A DNA stretch of 64,000 bases, from assembly GCF_023167545.1 (NCBI RefSeq), contig NZ_AP014647.1, positions 1,736,001 to 1,800,000 of the forward strand. The letters run 5' to 3'. Numbering within the stretch: position 1 is the stretch's first letter; each line of letters opens with the position of its first letter. Of the stretch, positions 20,072 to 28,986 are shown in pieces. A program made the position numbers and the translations under genes. The DNA comes from Streptococcus constellatus subsp. constellatus (GTDB taxonomy: Bacteria > Bacillota > Bacilli > Lactobacillales > Streptococcaceae). Below the pieces are notes generated by a model. That model searched no databases. It was not told the DNA's origin and was given only the letters and a program-made list of their open reading frames with translations.

Positions 20072-20827
20072 ATGTTTCTAAAAAATTTAAAACAACACTA
20101 TGATCGATTGTCTGTAAATGAGCAGGAAGTCATTGACTACCTCATGCGTCAGAAAGAAGTAGAGACAATCACATTAAAGACCATTGCAAACGAACTTTTT
20201 ATTTCCTCTTCCACTGTCATTCGTGCTTGTAAAAAATTAGGCTATCAAACTTATAATGAATTACGCTATGATTTACGCTTATCAAAAGAACTAAAAAAAG
20301 AGCAAGCCAAGTCTGAACGAACTTCTTTTGAGCAATTAAAAGAACAGGTACAAGTCGAATTTGAACACACCGTATCCATCTTGTCTGAACAAGATTTTCA
20401 GATTTTTGCGGCTAAAATTCTTTCAGCTAGAAGGATCTTCTGCATCGGAGTAGGATCTAGTTACATGCCTATGAGTGATTTTAACCGAAAACTCAAACTT
20501 ATCAATATTTGGTCCAATGATTACTTTGAGCAATACAGCATTGACCGGATTAAAGACATTGCTACACCAAAAGATGTGATTATCGTCTTTTCACTCGGTG
20601 GCAGCAATAAAGACGTCAACCACAGTATCTTACAGGCAAAAGAACAAGGGGCAACTGTTCTTACAATCACCACTTTAGGAAACCATCTTCTCGCTAAAAT
20701 CAGCGATCACATGATTTTTGTCTATGATGCACCAAAAAAACGCGAAAAATTGCGTTCGCGTTTAATGTTCAATTTAGTTGGAAATCTTCTCTTTGAAGTC
20801 ATTCTAGCTGAGCAACAAACAAACTAA
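20072..20827 (+). CDS. RpiR-family transcriptional regulator
   Basis: 251 residues. The N-terminal RpiR helix-turn-helix (about 1-77) contains TLKTIANELFISSSTVIRACKKLGY. The C-terminal SIS sugar-phosphate-binding domain (about 105-235) has FCIGVGSSY and IIVFSLGGSNKDV. Family members sense phosphosugars. Here it is divergent from a PTS EIICB gene and should control it. GAGG lies eight bases before the ATG. Confidence 0.9.
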   Translation: MFLKNLKQHYDRLSVNEQEVIDYLMRQKEVETITLKTIANELFISSSTVIRACKKLGYQTYNELRYDLRLSKELKKEQAKSERTSFEQLKEQVQVEFEHTVSILSEQDFQIFAAKILSARRIFCIGVGSSYMPMSDFNRKLKLINIWSNDYFEQYSIDRIKDIATPKDVIIVFSLGGSNKDVNHSILQAKEQGATVLTITTLGNHLLAKISDHMIFVYDAPKKREKLRSRLMFNLVGNLLFEVILAEQQTN

Positions 20828-20835
20828 TAAAAACA

Positions 20836-20890
20836 AAGAGTGAGATAAACCGGAAATGTTCATTTTTCTAGTCTATCTCATTTTCATTTT
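20836..20890. terminator. Terminator between rpiR and the histidine kinase
   Basis: TGAGATA and TATCTCA arms flank a loop, with T runs on both sides. The genes converge here, so it probably serves both. Confidence 0.65.
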
Positions 20891-21920
20891 ATAAATCTAA
20901 TACAAGCGAAAAACTACTACCTTGTCCATACTCACTTTGCACGAAAATATCACCACCCAATTGGCGTGCCAATTCACGTGCGATATAAAGCCCTAGACCG
21001 TGCCCGCCTGTTTTCATATTGCGCGAGCTTTCCACTCGATAAAGGCGCCTGAAAATCTTGTCTAAATCTTCTGGTTTGATGCCCTGTCCTTCATCCGTAA
21101 CACTGACAGTCAAACGCTGACTTTCGACAACTGCATCAATACTTAACTTTGTTCCTGCCTCTGAATACTTAAAGGCATTGCTGACAAGATTGAGAATAAT
21201 TCGTGATAACTTGTCATAGTTGCTAATGATCTTTGCCGATGCTGGCTGCACAGAAATTTGAATATCTCTCTCCTCTTTATCAATAGCCAGCTGAAATTCT
21301 GACATAATATCAATCAGTAGCTTATCCAGAAAAATCTCTTCTTTTTCAAGCGGCGCATTTGGCTGATTCATTGTATTCAGGGTAATGAAACTCAATTCTT
21401 CCACTAGTTTATTCAAGCGATCAGTCTGGCGACTGATAGTTTTTAGATAATGTCGCTGCTCATCTGCTGCAATCACACCGTCTAGCATTCCTTCCACGCT
21501 TGCCTGAATGGAAGTTAAAGGAGTCTTGATATCATGCGATAGTTGTGCAATCATCAAACCCTTTTCCTTCTCACTTTCTTCCAACGAAGTAAAGGTACTT
21601 TGCAAGTGTCTTGACATATTATTAAAGGCATCTGCCAGCTCTTTAAATTCAGTTGGATTTTTTATATCATTTACTGTTGCAAACTTCTTGTCAGAAATTC
21701 CTTTTATGAGCTGTTTTAATTTATCCAAAGAGAGAAAGACACGGCTCAACAGCAAAAGGCTAACCAATGCCCCTGTAATACTAGCCAGAATGCTAATACC
21801 AATAATAAAATAAATATCACTTTTTGAAATCAGCATGGTGTTGACAGACCAGATGATTGCAACAACCGTGATCGTTGTGGAAATGAGGTATCCCACAATA
21901 ATAAAGTGTTTTAATTTCAT
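20889..21920 (-). CDS. Sensor histidine kinase, TCS08-like
   Basis: 343-residue membrane kinase. Two membrane segments (about 7-29 and 36-62) flank a very short external loop, then HAMP, the phospho-acceptor H129 in QLSHDIKTPLTS, N box NLVSNAFKYS (244-253) and G boxes DEGQGI and HGLGLYIA. Such a tiny sensor loop is typical of intramembrane-sensing kinases. One base separates it from the regulator gene. The placement next to a SSURE adhesin matches pneumococcal hk08 beside pavB. Confidence 0.88.
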   Translation of the reverse strand: MKLKHFIIVGYLISTTITVVAIIWSVNTMLISKSDIYFIIGISILASITGALVSLLLLSRVFLSLDKLKQLIKGISDKKFATVNDIKNPTEFKELADAFNNMSRHLQSTFTSLEESEKEKGLMIAQLSHDIKTPLTSIQASVEGMLDGVIAADEQRHYLKTISRQTDRLNKLVEELSFITLNTMNQPNAPLEKEEIFLDKLLIDIMSEFQLAIDKEERDIQISVQPASAKIISNYDKLSRIILNLVSNAFKYSEAGTKLSIDAVVESQRLTVSVTDEGQGIKPEDLDKIFRRLYRVESSRNMKTGGHGLGLYIARELARQLGGDIFVQSEYGQGSSFSLVLDL

Positions 21921-21921
21921 T

Positions 21922-22608
21922 TTAAACCTCTATCTTATACCCTAAACCCCAGACGGTCTTAATCGTGGGCGTTTTTTCAGTACTGAACTTAGCTAAATCC
22001 TGCCGCAGAGCATGAATGTGTACGTTTAGCGTATTGGTGTCATCCACAAAATCTTCTCGCCAAACTTTTTCGTATAATTCTGTCTTTGAAAATACACGCT
22101 GAGGATTACTAGCAAGAATCCATAGTAGTTCAAACGATTTAAGGGTCATTATCAATAGTTGTCCGTGAACTGTCACTTTGCGTGTTTCATAATTTATCTC
22201 TAAATCTCCTAGTTGGAGTTTTTCATCTGCTCCCGCACTACGGTGAATGCGACGTAGGATATTATTGACTCGTAAAACCAATTCCCGCGGACTAAAAGGC
22301 TTGGTAATAAAATCATCCGCGCCCATACTGAGAGAATAAATCTTATCTGGCTCAGATGTTTTAGCCGTGATAAAAAGGAAAGGCTGGTCTGGAGCAAGAT
22401 ATTGTATTTCCCCAATCAGATCATAGCCATCCATATTAGGCATCATAATATCTGTAATTATCAAATCAATTGAATATTTCTGAAACAACTCTAAAGCTTC
22501 TTGTCCATCATGCGCCACATTGACTTCATAACCTGCCTGTGTTAAATAACGCTTGTTAATCTCGGTAATCTCTACTTCATCATCTACTAACAAAATTCTC
22601 TTTGTCAT
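21922..22608 (-). CDS. OmpR-family response regulator, TCS08-like
   Basis: 228 residues. Receiver domain with acidic pair D9-D10, phospho-acceptor D53 in LIITDIMMPNMDGYDL and K103 in TKPFSPREL, followed by a winged-helix DNA-binding domain ending VWGLGYKIEV. In pneumococcus TCS08 influences pavB and pilus genes. The neighbourhood here (regulator directly after a PavB-like gene) supports the same role. A large palindrome precedes it. Confidence 0.88.
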   Translation of the reverse strand: MTKRILLVDDEVEITEINKRYLTQAGYEVNVAHDGQEALELFQKYSIDLIITDIMMPNMDGYDLIGEIQYLAPDQPFLFITAKTSEPDKIYSLSMGADDFITKPFSPRELVLRVNNILRRIHRSAGADEKLQLGDLEINYETRKVTVHGQLLIMTLKSFELLWILASNPQRVFSKTELYEKVWREDFVDDTNTLNVHIHALRQDLAKFSTEKTPTIKTVWGLGYKIEV

Positions 22609-22629
22609 ATCCTTACCTCTACTGTGAAA

Positions 22630-22680
22630 AATAGTGTTATACCATGAAAAAGTATAACACTATTCCTATACTTGATTCAA
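22630..22680 (-). promoter_or_regulatory. Palindrome and promoter upstream of the response regulator
   Basis: Perfect 13-base arms AATAGTGTTATAC and GTATAACACTATT (22630-22642 and 22652-22664) with a 9-base loop. On the minus strand TTGAAT (22675-22680), an 18-base spacer and TATACT (22651-22656) form a promoter whose -10 lies in the palindrome. A T5 run also follows the stem, so it may terminate pavB transcripts. Confidence 0.6.
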
Positions 22681-22706
22681 GCATTATCGCTCACAAAGTG
22701 CGAGGC

Positions 22707-25250
22707 TTATTTCTTTTCTCTGCGTTTTATTCCGACAAGTGCTAGAATAGCTGCTGAGCTTAATCCAAGAAGCCCTAGAACTGTCAAACCAAGAGAAGAT
22801 TTTTGACCTGTATTAGGAAGCGATTTTTTACTTGCCTTAGCTTGTCCACCTTTTGAAGATGTCGCAGAAGGTGTTCCGCCTTTATTTGAATGCTCGTTTC
22901 CATCATGTTCTGCTTTTTTGCCCTGGTCTTGTGTTTGACCATTTTGACCTGGTTGTGATTTTTCTGGCTTAGCTTCTGCTTTCTTTTCACCTTTTAGGTT
23001 AATTGTGACAGATTTGGTTGCAATGACATTGCTTAAGTCAGCCTTGCCATCTTTTGCACCATAGACTGTAACAGTTGCTTTATACGAATGTGTTCCATTG
23101 GCTTTTAACTGTTCTAACAGAGCTTTGTCTTGTTTACCTGCAGCATTACCGTCCAATGAAACTTGGTAGAAATATTGGCCTTTGCCTAAGCCCGCTAGTG
23201 GCAATAGACCTGGATGCTTTGCCTTACCGTTATCAGACCATGGTGCTCCATTTGAGGATTTGAGTAAAAGACGTGTTAACATCCCATCTCCACCAAAGAG
23301 TTCATACGGAATCACTTGGTTGACACCGGCTGTAAATGGTCCAGGAAAGACTGCATTTTTCAAGTAGCTTGCTGGAACATCAATCTTATCTTTGATATTT
23401 TCTGAAACAGATTTCTTGATTTGATCTGCTGTTGTTGTGCCATTTAAGTTCAATTTTACTTGACGAGTCGCAATTACATTGTTCAAATCAGCCTTGCCAT
23501 CTTTTGCACCGTAAACTTTAACAGTTGCAGTATAAGTATGAGTTCCGTTGGCTTTTAGTTGATCTAAAAGTGCTTTGCCTTGTTTGCCTGCAGCATTACC
23601 GTCCAATGAAACTTGGTAGAAATATTGGCCTTTGCCTAAGCCTGCTAGTGGCAATAGACCTGGATGATTCGCTGAGCCATTATCTGACCATGGTGCTCCG
23701 TTTGATGATTTGAGCAGAAGACGAGTCAACATGCCATCACCACCAAAGAGTTCATACGGAATCACTTCATTCACACCAGCTGTAAATGGTCCAGGATGGT
23801 TCGCATTCTGTAAGAAGGACGCTGGAACATCTGTACTTTCTTTAATGTTTTCTAAGACGGATTTCTTAATTTGGTCCGCTGTTGTTGTGCCATTTAAGTT
23901 CAATTTTACTTGACGAGTCGCAATCACATTGTTCAAATCAGCCTTGCCATCTTTGGTTGCACCGTAAACCTTAACAGTCGCAGTGTAAGTATGAGTGCCG
24001 TTGGCTTTTAGTTGATCTAAAAGTGCCTTACCTTGTTTGCCTGCTGCATTGCCATCCAATGAAACTTGGTAGAAATATTTGCCCTTTGGAATGCCTGCAA
24101 ACGGAGGCAAGCCTGCATGATTTGCTGTGCCATTATCTGACCATGGCGCTCCATTTGAGGATTTGAGTAGAAGACGCGTCAACATGCCATCACCACCAAA
24201 GAGTTCATACGGAATCACTTCATTCACACCAGCTGTAAATGGACCAGGATGGTTCGCATTTTGTAAGAAGGACGCTGGGACATCCGTACTTTCTTTAATA
24301 TTTTCTGAAATAGATTTCTTCGCTTGTTCTAATGAAGGATCTGCTTTAGATTTCAAACTATTAAGGTTAATCGTCACTTGACGAGTCGCAATCACATTGC
24401 TCAAGTCAACTTTACCATCTTTTGAACCATAAACTGTTACGGTAGCGGTGTAACTTTGTGTACCGTTCGCTTTCAATTGATCCAACAATTCTTTATTTTG
24501 CTTGCCTGCTGCATTTCCTCCAAGTGATACCTGATAAAAATACTTACCCTTCGGAATGTTAGCAAAAGGAGGCAAGCTTGCATGATTTGCTGTGCCATTA
24601 TCTGACCATGGTGCTCCATTTGAGGATTTGAGTAGAAGACGTGTTAACATCCCATCTCCACCAAAAAGTTCATACGGAATTACTTGGTTCACACCTGCTG
24701 TAAAAGGTCCTGGATAAGTAGCATTATCAAGGTAAGAGGCAGGAACATTGATATTACTTTTAATATTATCTAAAACTGATTTTTTCGCTTGATCCAATGA
24801 AGAATCCTTCTCTTCCTTTGAAGTAGCTTCTTTTACTACTTTTTCAGTTGCTTTTTGAATTTCCTTAGCAGCCTCTGCAATCGTTTTGCCAACTTTGTTT
24901 TCTTTTGTAACTTCTTGCTTTTCTTGAACTTTCTTATCTGGTGCTTGATTTGTTTTTCCAGCTAATTCTTGTGAAGGCTTCGTTGTATCTGGCGTTGCTT
25001 GCTTTCCAGCCGTTGCTTTTTCAGTTTGCTTTGTATTAGCATCTACTATCGGCTTTTGCAAATCTGTCGAACTATTTGAAGGGGTTGTTGTCACCACCTT
25101 GTTTTGCGAACCAACTTGTGCATTTACAGGATTACTAATGAGAATAAAGAATCCGCTTGTCACAACAACCGAAGCTACACCCACACTCAGGCGGCGAATA
25201 GACCATTTGGTATATCTTTCATGATTTGGACGATGATTTTTGGCAACCAT
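22707..25250 (-). CDS. pavB: SSURE-repeat LPXTG adhesin (PavB-like)
   Basis: 847-residue wall-anchored surface protein. A YSIRK-like signal (YTKWSIRRLSVGVASV, residues 13-28) is followed by a Lys/Gln/Thr-rich segment to about 150, then four near-identical SSURE repeats of about 149 residues (152-299, 306-455, 457-605, 607-755; each with VIPYELFGGDGMLTRLLLKS). A polar linker follows, then LPNTG at 811-815, a hydrophobic segment and a basic tail for sortase A. In pneumococcus SSURE repeats bind fibronectin and plasminogen. Transcribed towards the two-component system. Confidence 0.92.
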   Translation of the reverse strand: MVAKNHRPNHERYTKWSIRRLSVGVASVVVTSGFFILISNPVNAQVGSQNKVVTTTPSNSSTDLQKPIVDANTKQTEKATAGKQATPDTTKPSQELAGKTNQAPDKKVQEKQEVTKENKVGKTIAEAAKEIQKATEKVVKEATSKEEKDSSLDQAKKSVLDNIKSNINVPASYLDNATYPGPFTAGVNQVIPYELFGGDGMLTRLLLKSSNGAPWSDNGTANHASLPPFANIPKGKYFYQVSLGGNAAGKQNKELLDQLKANGTQSYTATVTVYGSKDGKVDLSNVIATRQVTINLNSLKSKADPSLEQAKKSISENIKESTDVPASFLQNANHPGPFTAGVNEVIPYELFGGDGMLTRLLLKSSNGAPWSDNGTANHAGLPPFAGIPKGKYFYQVSLDGNAAGKQGKALLDQLKANGTHTYTATVKVYGATKDGKADLNNVIATRQVKLNLNGTTTADQIKKSVLENIKESTDVPASFLQNANHPGPFTAGVNEVIPYELFGGDGMLTRLLLKSSNGAPWSDNGSANHPGLLPLAGLGKGQYFYQVSLDGNAAGKQGKALLDQLKANGTHTYTATVKVYGAKDGKADLNNVIATRQVKLNLNGTTTADQIKKSVSENIKDKIDVPASYLKNAVFPGPFTAGVNQVIPYELFGGDGMLTRLLLKSSNGAPWSDNGKAKHPGLLPLAGLGKGQYFYQVSLDGNAAGKQDKALLEQLKANGTHSYKATVTVYGAKDGKADLSNVIATKSVTINLKGEKKAEAKPEKSQPGQNGQTQDQGKKAEHDGNEHSNKGGTPSATSSKGGQAKASKKSLPNTGQKSSLGLTVLGLLGLSSAAILALVGIKRREKK
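22986..24797 (-). repeat. Four tandem SSURE-encoding repeats
   Basis: Four copies of about 450 bases inside the pavB-like gene. They differ mainly in the residues before PGPF and in the GIPKG versus GLGKG segment. Copies 2 and 3 share the same VPASFLQNANHPGPF text, which suggests a recent duplication or conversion. Confidence 0.9.
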
Positions 25251-25276
25251 ATTATTACTCCTTTAATTTATTTTTA

Positions 25277-25313
25277 ATGGTTGACTAAAGTATACCAAGC
25301 CCCTATTAACCAT
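25277..25313 (-). promoter_or_regulatory. pavB promoter with flanking inverted repeat
   Basis: An extended -10 TGGTATACT (minus strand, TATACT at 25289-25294) lies between ATGGTT and AACCAT half-sites (25277-25282 and 25308-25313). The half-sites bracket the -10 and could bind the adjacent response regulator. No strong -35 is visible, consistent with an activated promoter. Confidence 0.5.
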
Positions 25314-25418
25314 CCGTAAGGAAAAGTTAAAATTTTTCTTAAATAGGAGTTATTATTTCATTATGTTAAAAAAATAATGAACTATCAACAACATTTCTTT
25401 TTTGATACAATATTATTT

Positions 25419-25955
25419 ATGAAAAACACATATTACTTAATCCGCCATGCACATTCTATTTATAGCCCCGACGAATGGAGTCGTCCTTTATCACAAAAAG
25501 GACAAGCTTCTCTTTCGCAATTAAACATGTTAGAAAGCAAACCTATTTCTGCTATTTATTCCAGCCCCTACAAGCGGGCAATTGAAACCGTTGAGCCTTT
25601 GGCTCAAACATTGGGACTTTCTATTCAGCTGGACAAACGCCTGATTGAACGAAAATTAAGCAGTCAAAGTATTTCCGACCAAGCATTTGAAGCTACTCTG
25701 AAACAACTTTGGAAAAATCCTGCTATTTCTCTACCAGGCGGTGAATCCAATCTCACAGCTCAAAAACGAGTCCTGTCTTTTCTACAAGACTTAGAAAAAC
25801 TGCATCAAAACGAACACATTATCATTAGCTCACACGGAAATCTGGTTTGTATCCTACTCAACTATTTTGATGATACCATCAATTATAACTTTTGGAAACA
25901 ACTGCCTATGCCGGCTGTTTTAGTATTGAAGGATGATAAAATTTACTTGCAATGA
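25419..25955 (+). CDS. Histidine phosphatase family protein
   Basis: 178 residues with the phosphoglycerate-mutase-like signature LIRHAHS near the N terminus (catalytic His), YSSPYKRAIET, and the second histidine in IIISSHGNL. Substrate unknown. An ATG at 25377 would add 14 residues, but homologues start at KNTYYLIRH. No clear ribosome binding site precedes either start. TACAAT just upstream of 25419 suggests a very short leader. Confidence 0.75.
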   Translation: MKNTYYLIRHAHSIYSPDEWSRPLSQKGQASLSQLNMLESKPISAIYSSPYKRAIETVEPLAQTLGLSIQLDKRLIERKLSSQSISDQAFEATLKQLWKNPAISLPGGESNLTAQKRVLSFLQDLEKLHQNEHIIISSHGNLVCILLNYFDDTINYNFWKQLPMPAVLVLKDDKIYLQ

Positions 25956-26005
25956 AATTTAAGCCTATTTTATTTTCTATAAATAATTACATGTTTTTAC
26001 TAGTG

Positions 26006-26050
26006 AAATTCTTAAATCAGATAAAAAGGATTTAAGAATTTTTATTTTAC
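26006..26050 (+). terminator. Strong terminator after the phosphatase gene
   Basis: Perfect 13-base arms AAATTCTTAAATC and GATTTAAGAATTT with a 10-base loop, then a T-rich run. Confidence 0.85.
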
Positions 26051-26106
26051 AAATATATTCTTTCACCACTGCTTTCTGGTATATTTTTTCCAAATTAATA
26101 AAAGTA

Positions 26107-26135
26107 TTGACAAAAGTTTAAAATAAGATTACAAT
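26107..26135 (+). promoter_or_regulatory. lic operon promoter
   Basis: Consensus TTGACA (26107-26112), a 17-base spacer and TACAAT (26130-26135). Confidence 0.8.
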
Positions 26136-26139
26136 ATAA

Positions 26140-26158
26140 TTGTTCAAAAAATGAACAA
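26140..26158. promoter_or_regulatory. Palindromic operator over the lic start point
   Basis: TTGTTCA, AAAAA, TGAACAA: a perfect 7-base inverted repeat five bases past the -10 and ending just before AAAGGAG. Because the first gene begins with a winged-helix domain, autorepression through this site is the simple reading. Confidence 0.65.
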
Positions 26159-26169
26159 AGGAGTGCGCC

Positions 26170-28044
26170 ATGAATGACTTGTTTACTGTTTTATACGAAC
26201 TCAATCAAAATAGATACTTGTCTCAACGAGAAATATCAGATAAAACTAATATTTCTCTGGGAAAAATTAACAATATCCTTAAATTATTAGAAGAAGAAAA
26301 CTACTTGTTAATCGAAAAGAGAAAAAAGAATATTTATCATTTGACTGAAGCTGGCTTACAGCTATTGGAACGTTTCTTAAGAGAAGAACAGCAAAAAAAA
26401 ATTTCATTGAGCAATGATAAAAAAGTTATCACGAATGCTGTCATCCTATTAGCTGGACAAGCACAAGAAATTAATATTCCTGTTGGATTACTACCTCTAG
26501 ATAATGAAACCATTTTAGATAGAAGTATTCAATTATTGATTTCATCAGGTATTACCAATATCGTATTAGTTGTAGGTTTTGCCAAAGAAATGCTAATTCC
26601 GATTGAAAAAAAATATCCTCAGATACACATAGTTGTTAATCAACAATTTAAAACGACCGGAACAATGGCCTCTTTAGCAAAAGCAAAATCCTTTATAAAT
26701 GATGATTTTTTACTGATTGAAGGAGATCTAGTATTTGAAGAACGTGGCTTGACACGACTTCTTCATTCTAACGATACTAGCAGTGTTTTAATTACTAGTG
26801 TCCGAGAAAATTATGATGAAGCTATGGTTGAAATTCAAGGAGAACAAATTTCTAAGATAAGCAAAGATATCCATCAATTTAATCATATTGATGGAGAGAT
26901 GATTGGAATGTCTAAATTCTCTTTTCCTTTTTTTGAAAAAATGTTAACTATTTTTTCAAAAAATGAAAATCCTCTTGTTAATTATGAGTATATCATGATG
27001 GATGTTGCTAGAGATTATCGTTTAGGATATGTCCGCGTAGATGATTTTATCTGGGGAGAAATTGATGATCAATCACAGATAAAATCTGTCACACAAATCA
27101 TTTACCCACGCATTCTTCAAAAAGAAAAACGATTAGAAATTGACACTGTTCGCACGTTCATAAAAGATAAACTAGATGTTACAGATAAAGATATTGATTT
27201 ATTAGAAAGTGCCGGTGGCATGACCAATAAAAATTATAAGGTCATTCTAAATGGACAATCCTTTATCGTCCGAATTGCTGGAAATGGGACCGATCGCTTT
27301 ATTGATCGTACAGCTGAAAAAGAAAACAGCATCATTGCTCAAATTTTGGGACTTGATGTCGAGACAACTTATTTTGATGCTGAAACAGGAACTAAAATTA
27401 GTCAATTTATCACAGGTGCAGAAACACTGAATCCAGTAACAGCGGCTTATCCTAAAAATATGGAATTAACAACTAATTTACTGAGAAAACTACATCATTC
27501 TGGTTTAGAGTTCAGTAATGAATTTAATGTATTTAGAGAAATTGAAAAATATGAGCATTTAGCAGATGAAATGGCTGCCACTTATTATGAAGGATACCAG
27601 GTCTTACGACCTCTCGTTTTATCCTTGGAAAAAGATTTATTAAAAATGGGAATTGAAAAAAAACCATGCCATATTGATACTGTACCAGAAAATTTTGTTA
27701 AAGATAATCAAGGAAAAACTTTTTTAATTGACTGGGAATACTCTGGAATGAATGACCCTGTATGGGACTTAGCGAACCATAGTATTGAATGTAATTTTAC
27801 AAATGCTCAGGAGCAACAGTTACTAGAAACTTACTATCAAACCAAAGAACTTCCTCCACTGATTGAATTAAAAGTTCTTGCTTATAAAATTTGTTCTGAT
27901 TTTGTCTGGTCAGCTTGGACAATTTTTAAAGAAAGTAGAGGCGATAACTTTGGTAGTTATGGAAAAGACCGTCTGGAGCGCGCTTGGAAAAATATGACCT
28001 TGTATCAAGAAAAAAGAGAGGATTATCATGAACTCTTATCGTAA
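26170..28044 (+). CDS. Winged-helix / nucleotidyltransferase-like / choline kinase fusion (LicA-like)
   Basis: 624 residues in three parts. Residues 1-75 are a winged helix (LSQREISDKTNISLGKINNILKLL). Residues about 85-310 are a nucleotidyltransferase fold whose usual G-x-G-T-R-L-x-P loop is degenerate (LLAGQAQEINIPVGLLPL), so this domain is probably not catalytic and may sense a ligand. Residues about 325-620 are a choline-kinase-type phosphotransferase with HIDTVPENF (about 501-509) and LIDWEYSGMNDPVWDLA, catalytic residues intact. Overlaps licB by 17 bases. Likely phosphorylates choline and regulates its own operon; the regulatory part is inference. Confidence 0.8.
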   Translation: MNDLFTVLYELNQNRYLSQREISDKTNISLGKINNILKLLEEENYLLIEKRKKNIYHLTEAGLQLLERFLREEQQKKISLSNDKKVITNAVILLAGQAQEINIPVGLLPLDNETILDRSIQLLISSGITNIVLVVGFAKEMLIPIEKKYPQIHIVVNQQFKTTGTMASLAKAKSFINDDFLLIEGDLVFEERGLTRLLHSNDTSSVLITSVRENYDEAMVEIQGEQISKISKDIHQFNHIDGEMIGMSKFSFPFFEKMLTIFSKNENPLVNYEYIMMDVARDYRLGYVRVDDFIWGEIDDQSQIKSVTQIIYPRILQKEKRLEIDTVRTFIKDKLDVTDKDIDLLESAGGMTNKNYKVILNGQSFIVRIAGNGTDRFIDRTAEKENSIIAQILGLDVETTYFDAETGTKISQFITGAETLNPVTAAYPKNMELTTNLLRKLHHSGLEFSNEFNVFREIEKYEHLADEMAATYYEGYQVLRPLVLSLEKDLLKMGIEKKPCHIDTVPENFVKDNQGKTFLIDWEYSGMNDPVWDLANHSIECNFTNAQEQQLLETYYQTKELPPLIELKVLAYKICSDFVWSAWTIFKESRGDNFGSYGKDRLERAWKNMTLYQEKREDYHELLS

Positions 28045-28951
28045 AGGAATTTTCAGTGGTTTATTATCGGGACTACTATGGGGAGCAGATACAGCCTTTA
28101 ATGGATGGGTGTTACTCGCCGTTCCATTTTCATTGGTTGACAAACGTTTAGTGGCTGCATCGTTACTTCTAGCTTTTTTCCATGATCTATTTTCTGCTTT
28201 ATATTTAACACTTTTGCAGGGTATAAAAGGTGAACTACGAACGACTATTTCAAAATTCAAACTCAAAAGTGCTTTATTTGTAATGTTTGCTGCTTTATTT
28301 GGCGGTCCTATTGGCATGCGTGCTTATTTATATGCCATTGATACAATTGGAGCTGGATATACTGCAAGTATCTCCGCTCTATATCCAGTTGTAGCTGCCG
28401 TTTTAGGAGCTCTATTTTTAAAGGATTATTTAACCAAAAAAGGGTGGATAGGACTGCTTCTATCTGTACTAGCTATCAGTATATTAGGATATTCTCAGCT
28501 TAACTCTTTAAATGAACAAGCAGTTTGGGGTTTCATCGCGGCCTGTATTTGTGCTGGCGGTTGGGCATCAGAAAGCGTTATTTGCGCCTATGGTATGAAA
28601 GATGATATTACTCCAAAAGAAGCACTGTTCATACGGCAATGGGTATCCAGTATCGTTTACTTTTTCTTTATCGTTTTTGAAGGACATGCTTTGTTTAATT
28701 TTTACAGCGTATTAAGTCGTCCTATTACTTTTGCTATCATCGCTTTAGCGCTTATCGGTACTACATCCTACCTTTTCTACTATCAAGCTATTGATACAAT
28801 CGGACCCGTCAAAGCAACAGGAATGAATGTCACCTACTCCATCTGGGCTATTATTTTTAGTATCTTACTAATTGGTGGACATTTTGACATAAAGTTGATT
28901 TTATGTAGTATCATGATTATCATCGGTACTCTTTTCATCTCAAAAGAGTGA
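28028..28951 (+). CDS. licB: LicB-type choline transporter (DMT/EamA family)
   Basis: 307 residues with about ten membrane segments in the two-EamA-repeat arrangement, starting GIFSGLLSGLLWGADTAFNGW. In pneumococcus LicB takes up choline for teichoic acid decoration. It overlaps the upstream kinase by 17 bases and is followed 35 bases later by licC, so the three form one operon. Confidence 0.85.
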   Translation: MNSYRKGIFSGLLSGLLWGADTAFNGWVLLAVPFSLVDKRLVAASLLLAFFHDLFSALYLTLLQGIKGELRTTISKFKLKSALFVMFAALFGGPIGMRAYLYAIDTIGAGYTASISALYPVVAAVLGALFLKDYLTKKGWIGLLLSVLAISILGYSQLNSLNEQAVWGFIAACICAGGWASESVICAYGMKDDITPKEALFIRQWVSSIVYFFFIVFEGHALFNFYSVLSRPITFAIIALALIGTTSYLFYYQAIDTIGPVKATGMNVTYSIWAIIFSILLIGGHFDIKLILCSIMIIIGTLFISKE

Positions 28952-28986
28952 ACCATAACATTGTATAAATCAGAAAGTAGGTTATT

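Noticed and set aside
22986..24797. Regularly spaced repeats considered as a CRISPR array
   Set aside because: Units of about 450 bases encode SSURE protein repeats in one continuous frame. No short repeat-spacer pattern occurs anywhere in the window.
26170..28044. Fusion gene considered as an active CDP-choline-making bifunctional enzyme
   Set aside because: The nucleotidyltransferase loop lacks the G-x-G-T-R residues and an intact licC lies in the same operon.
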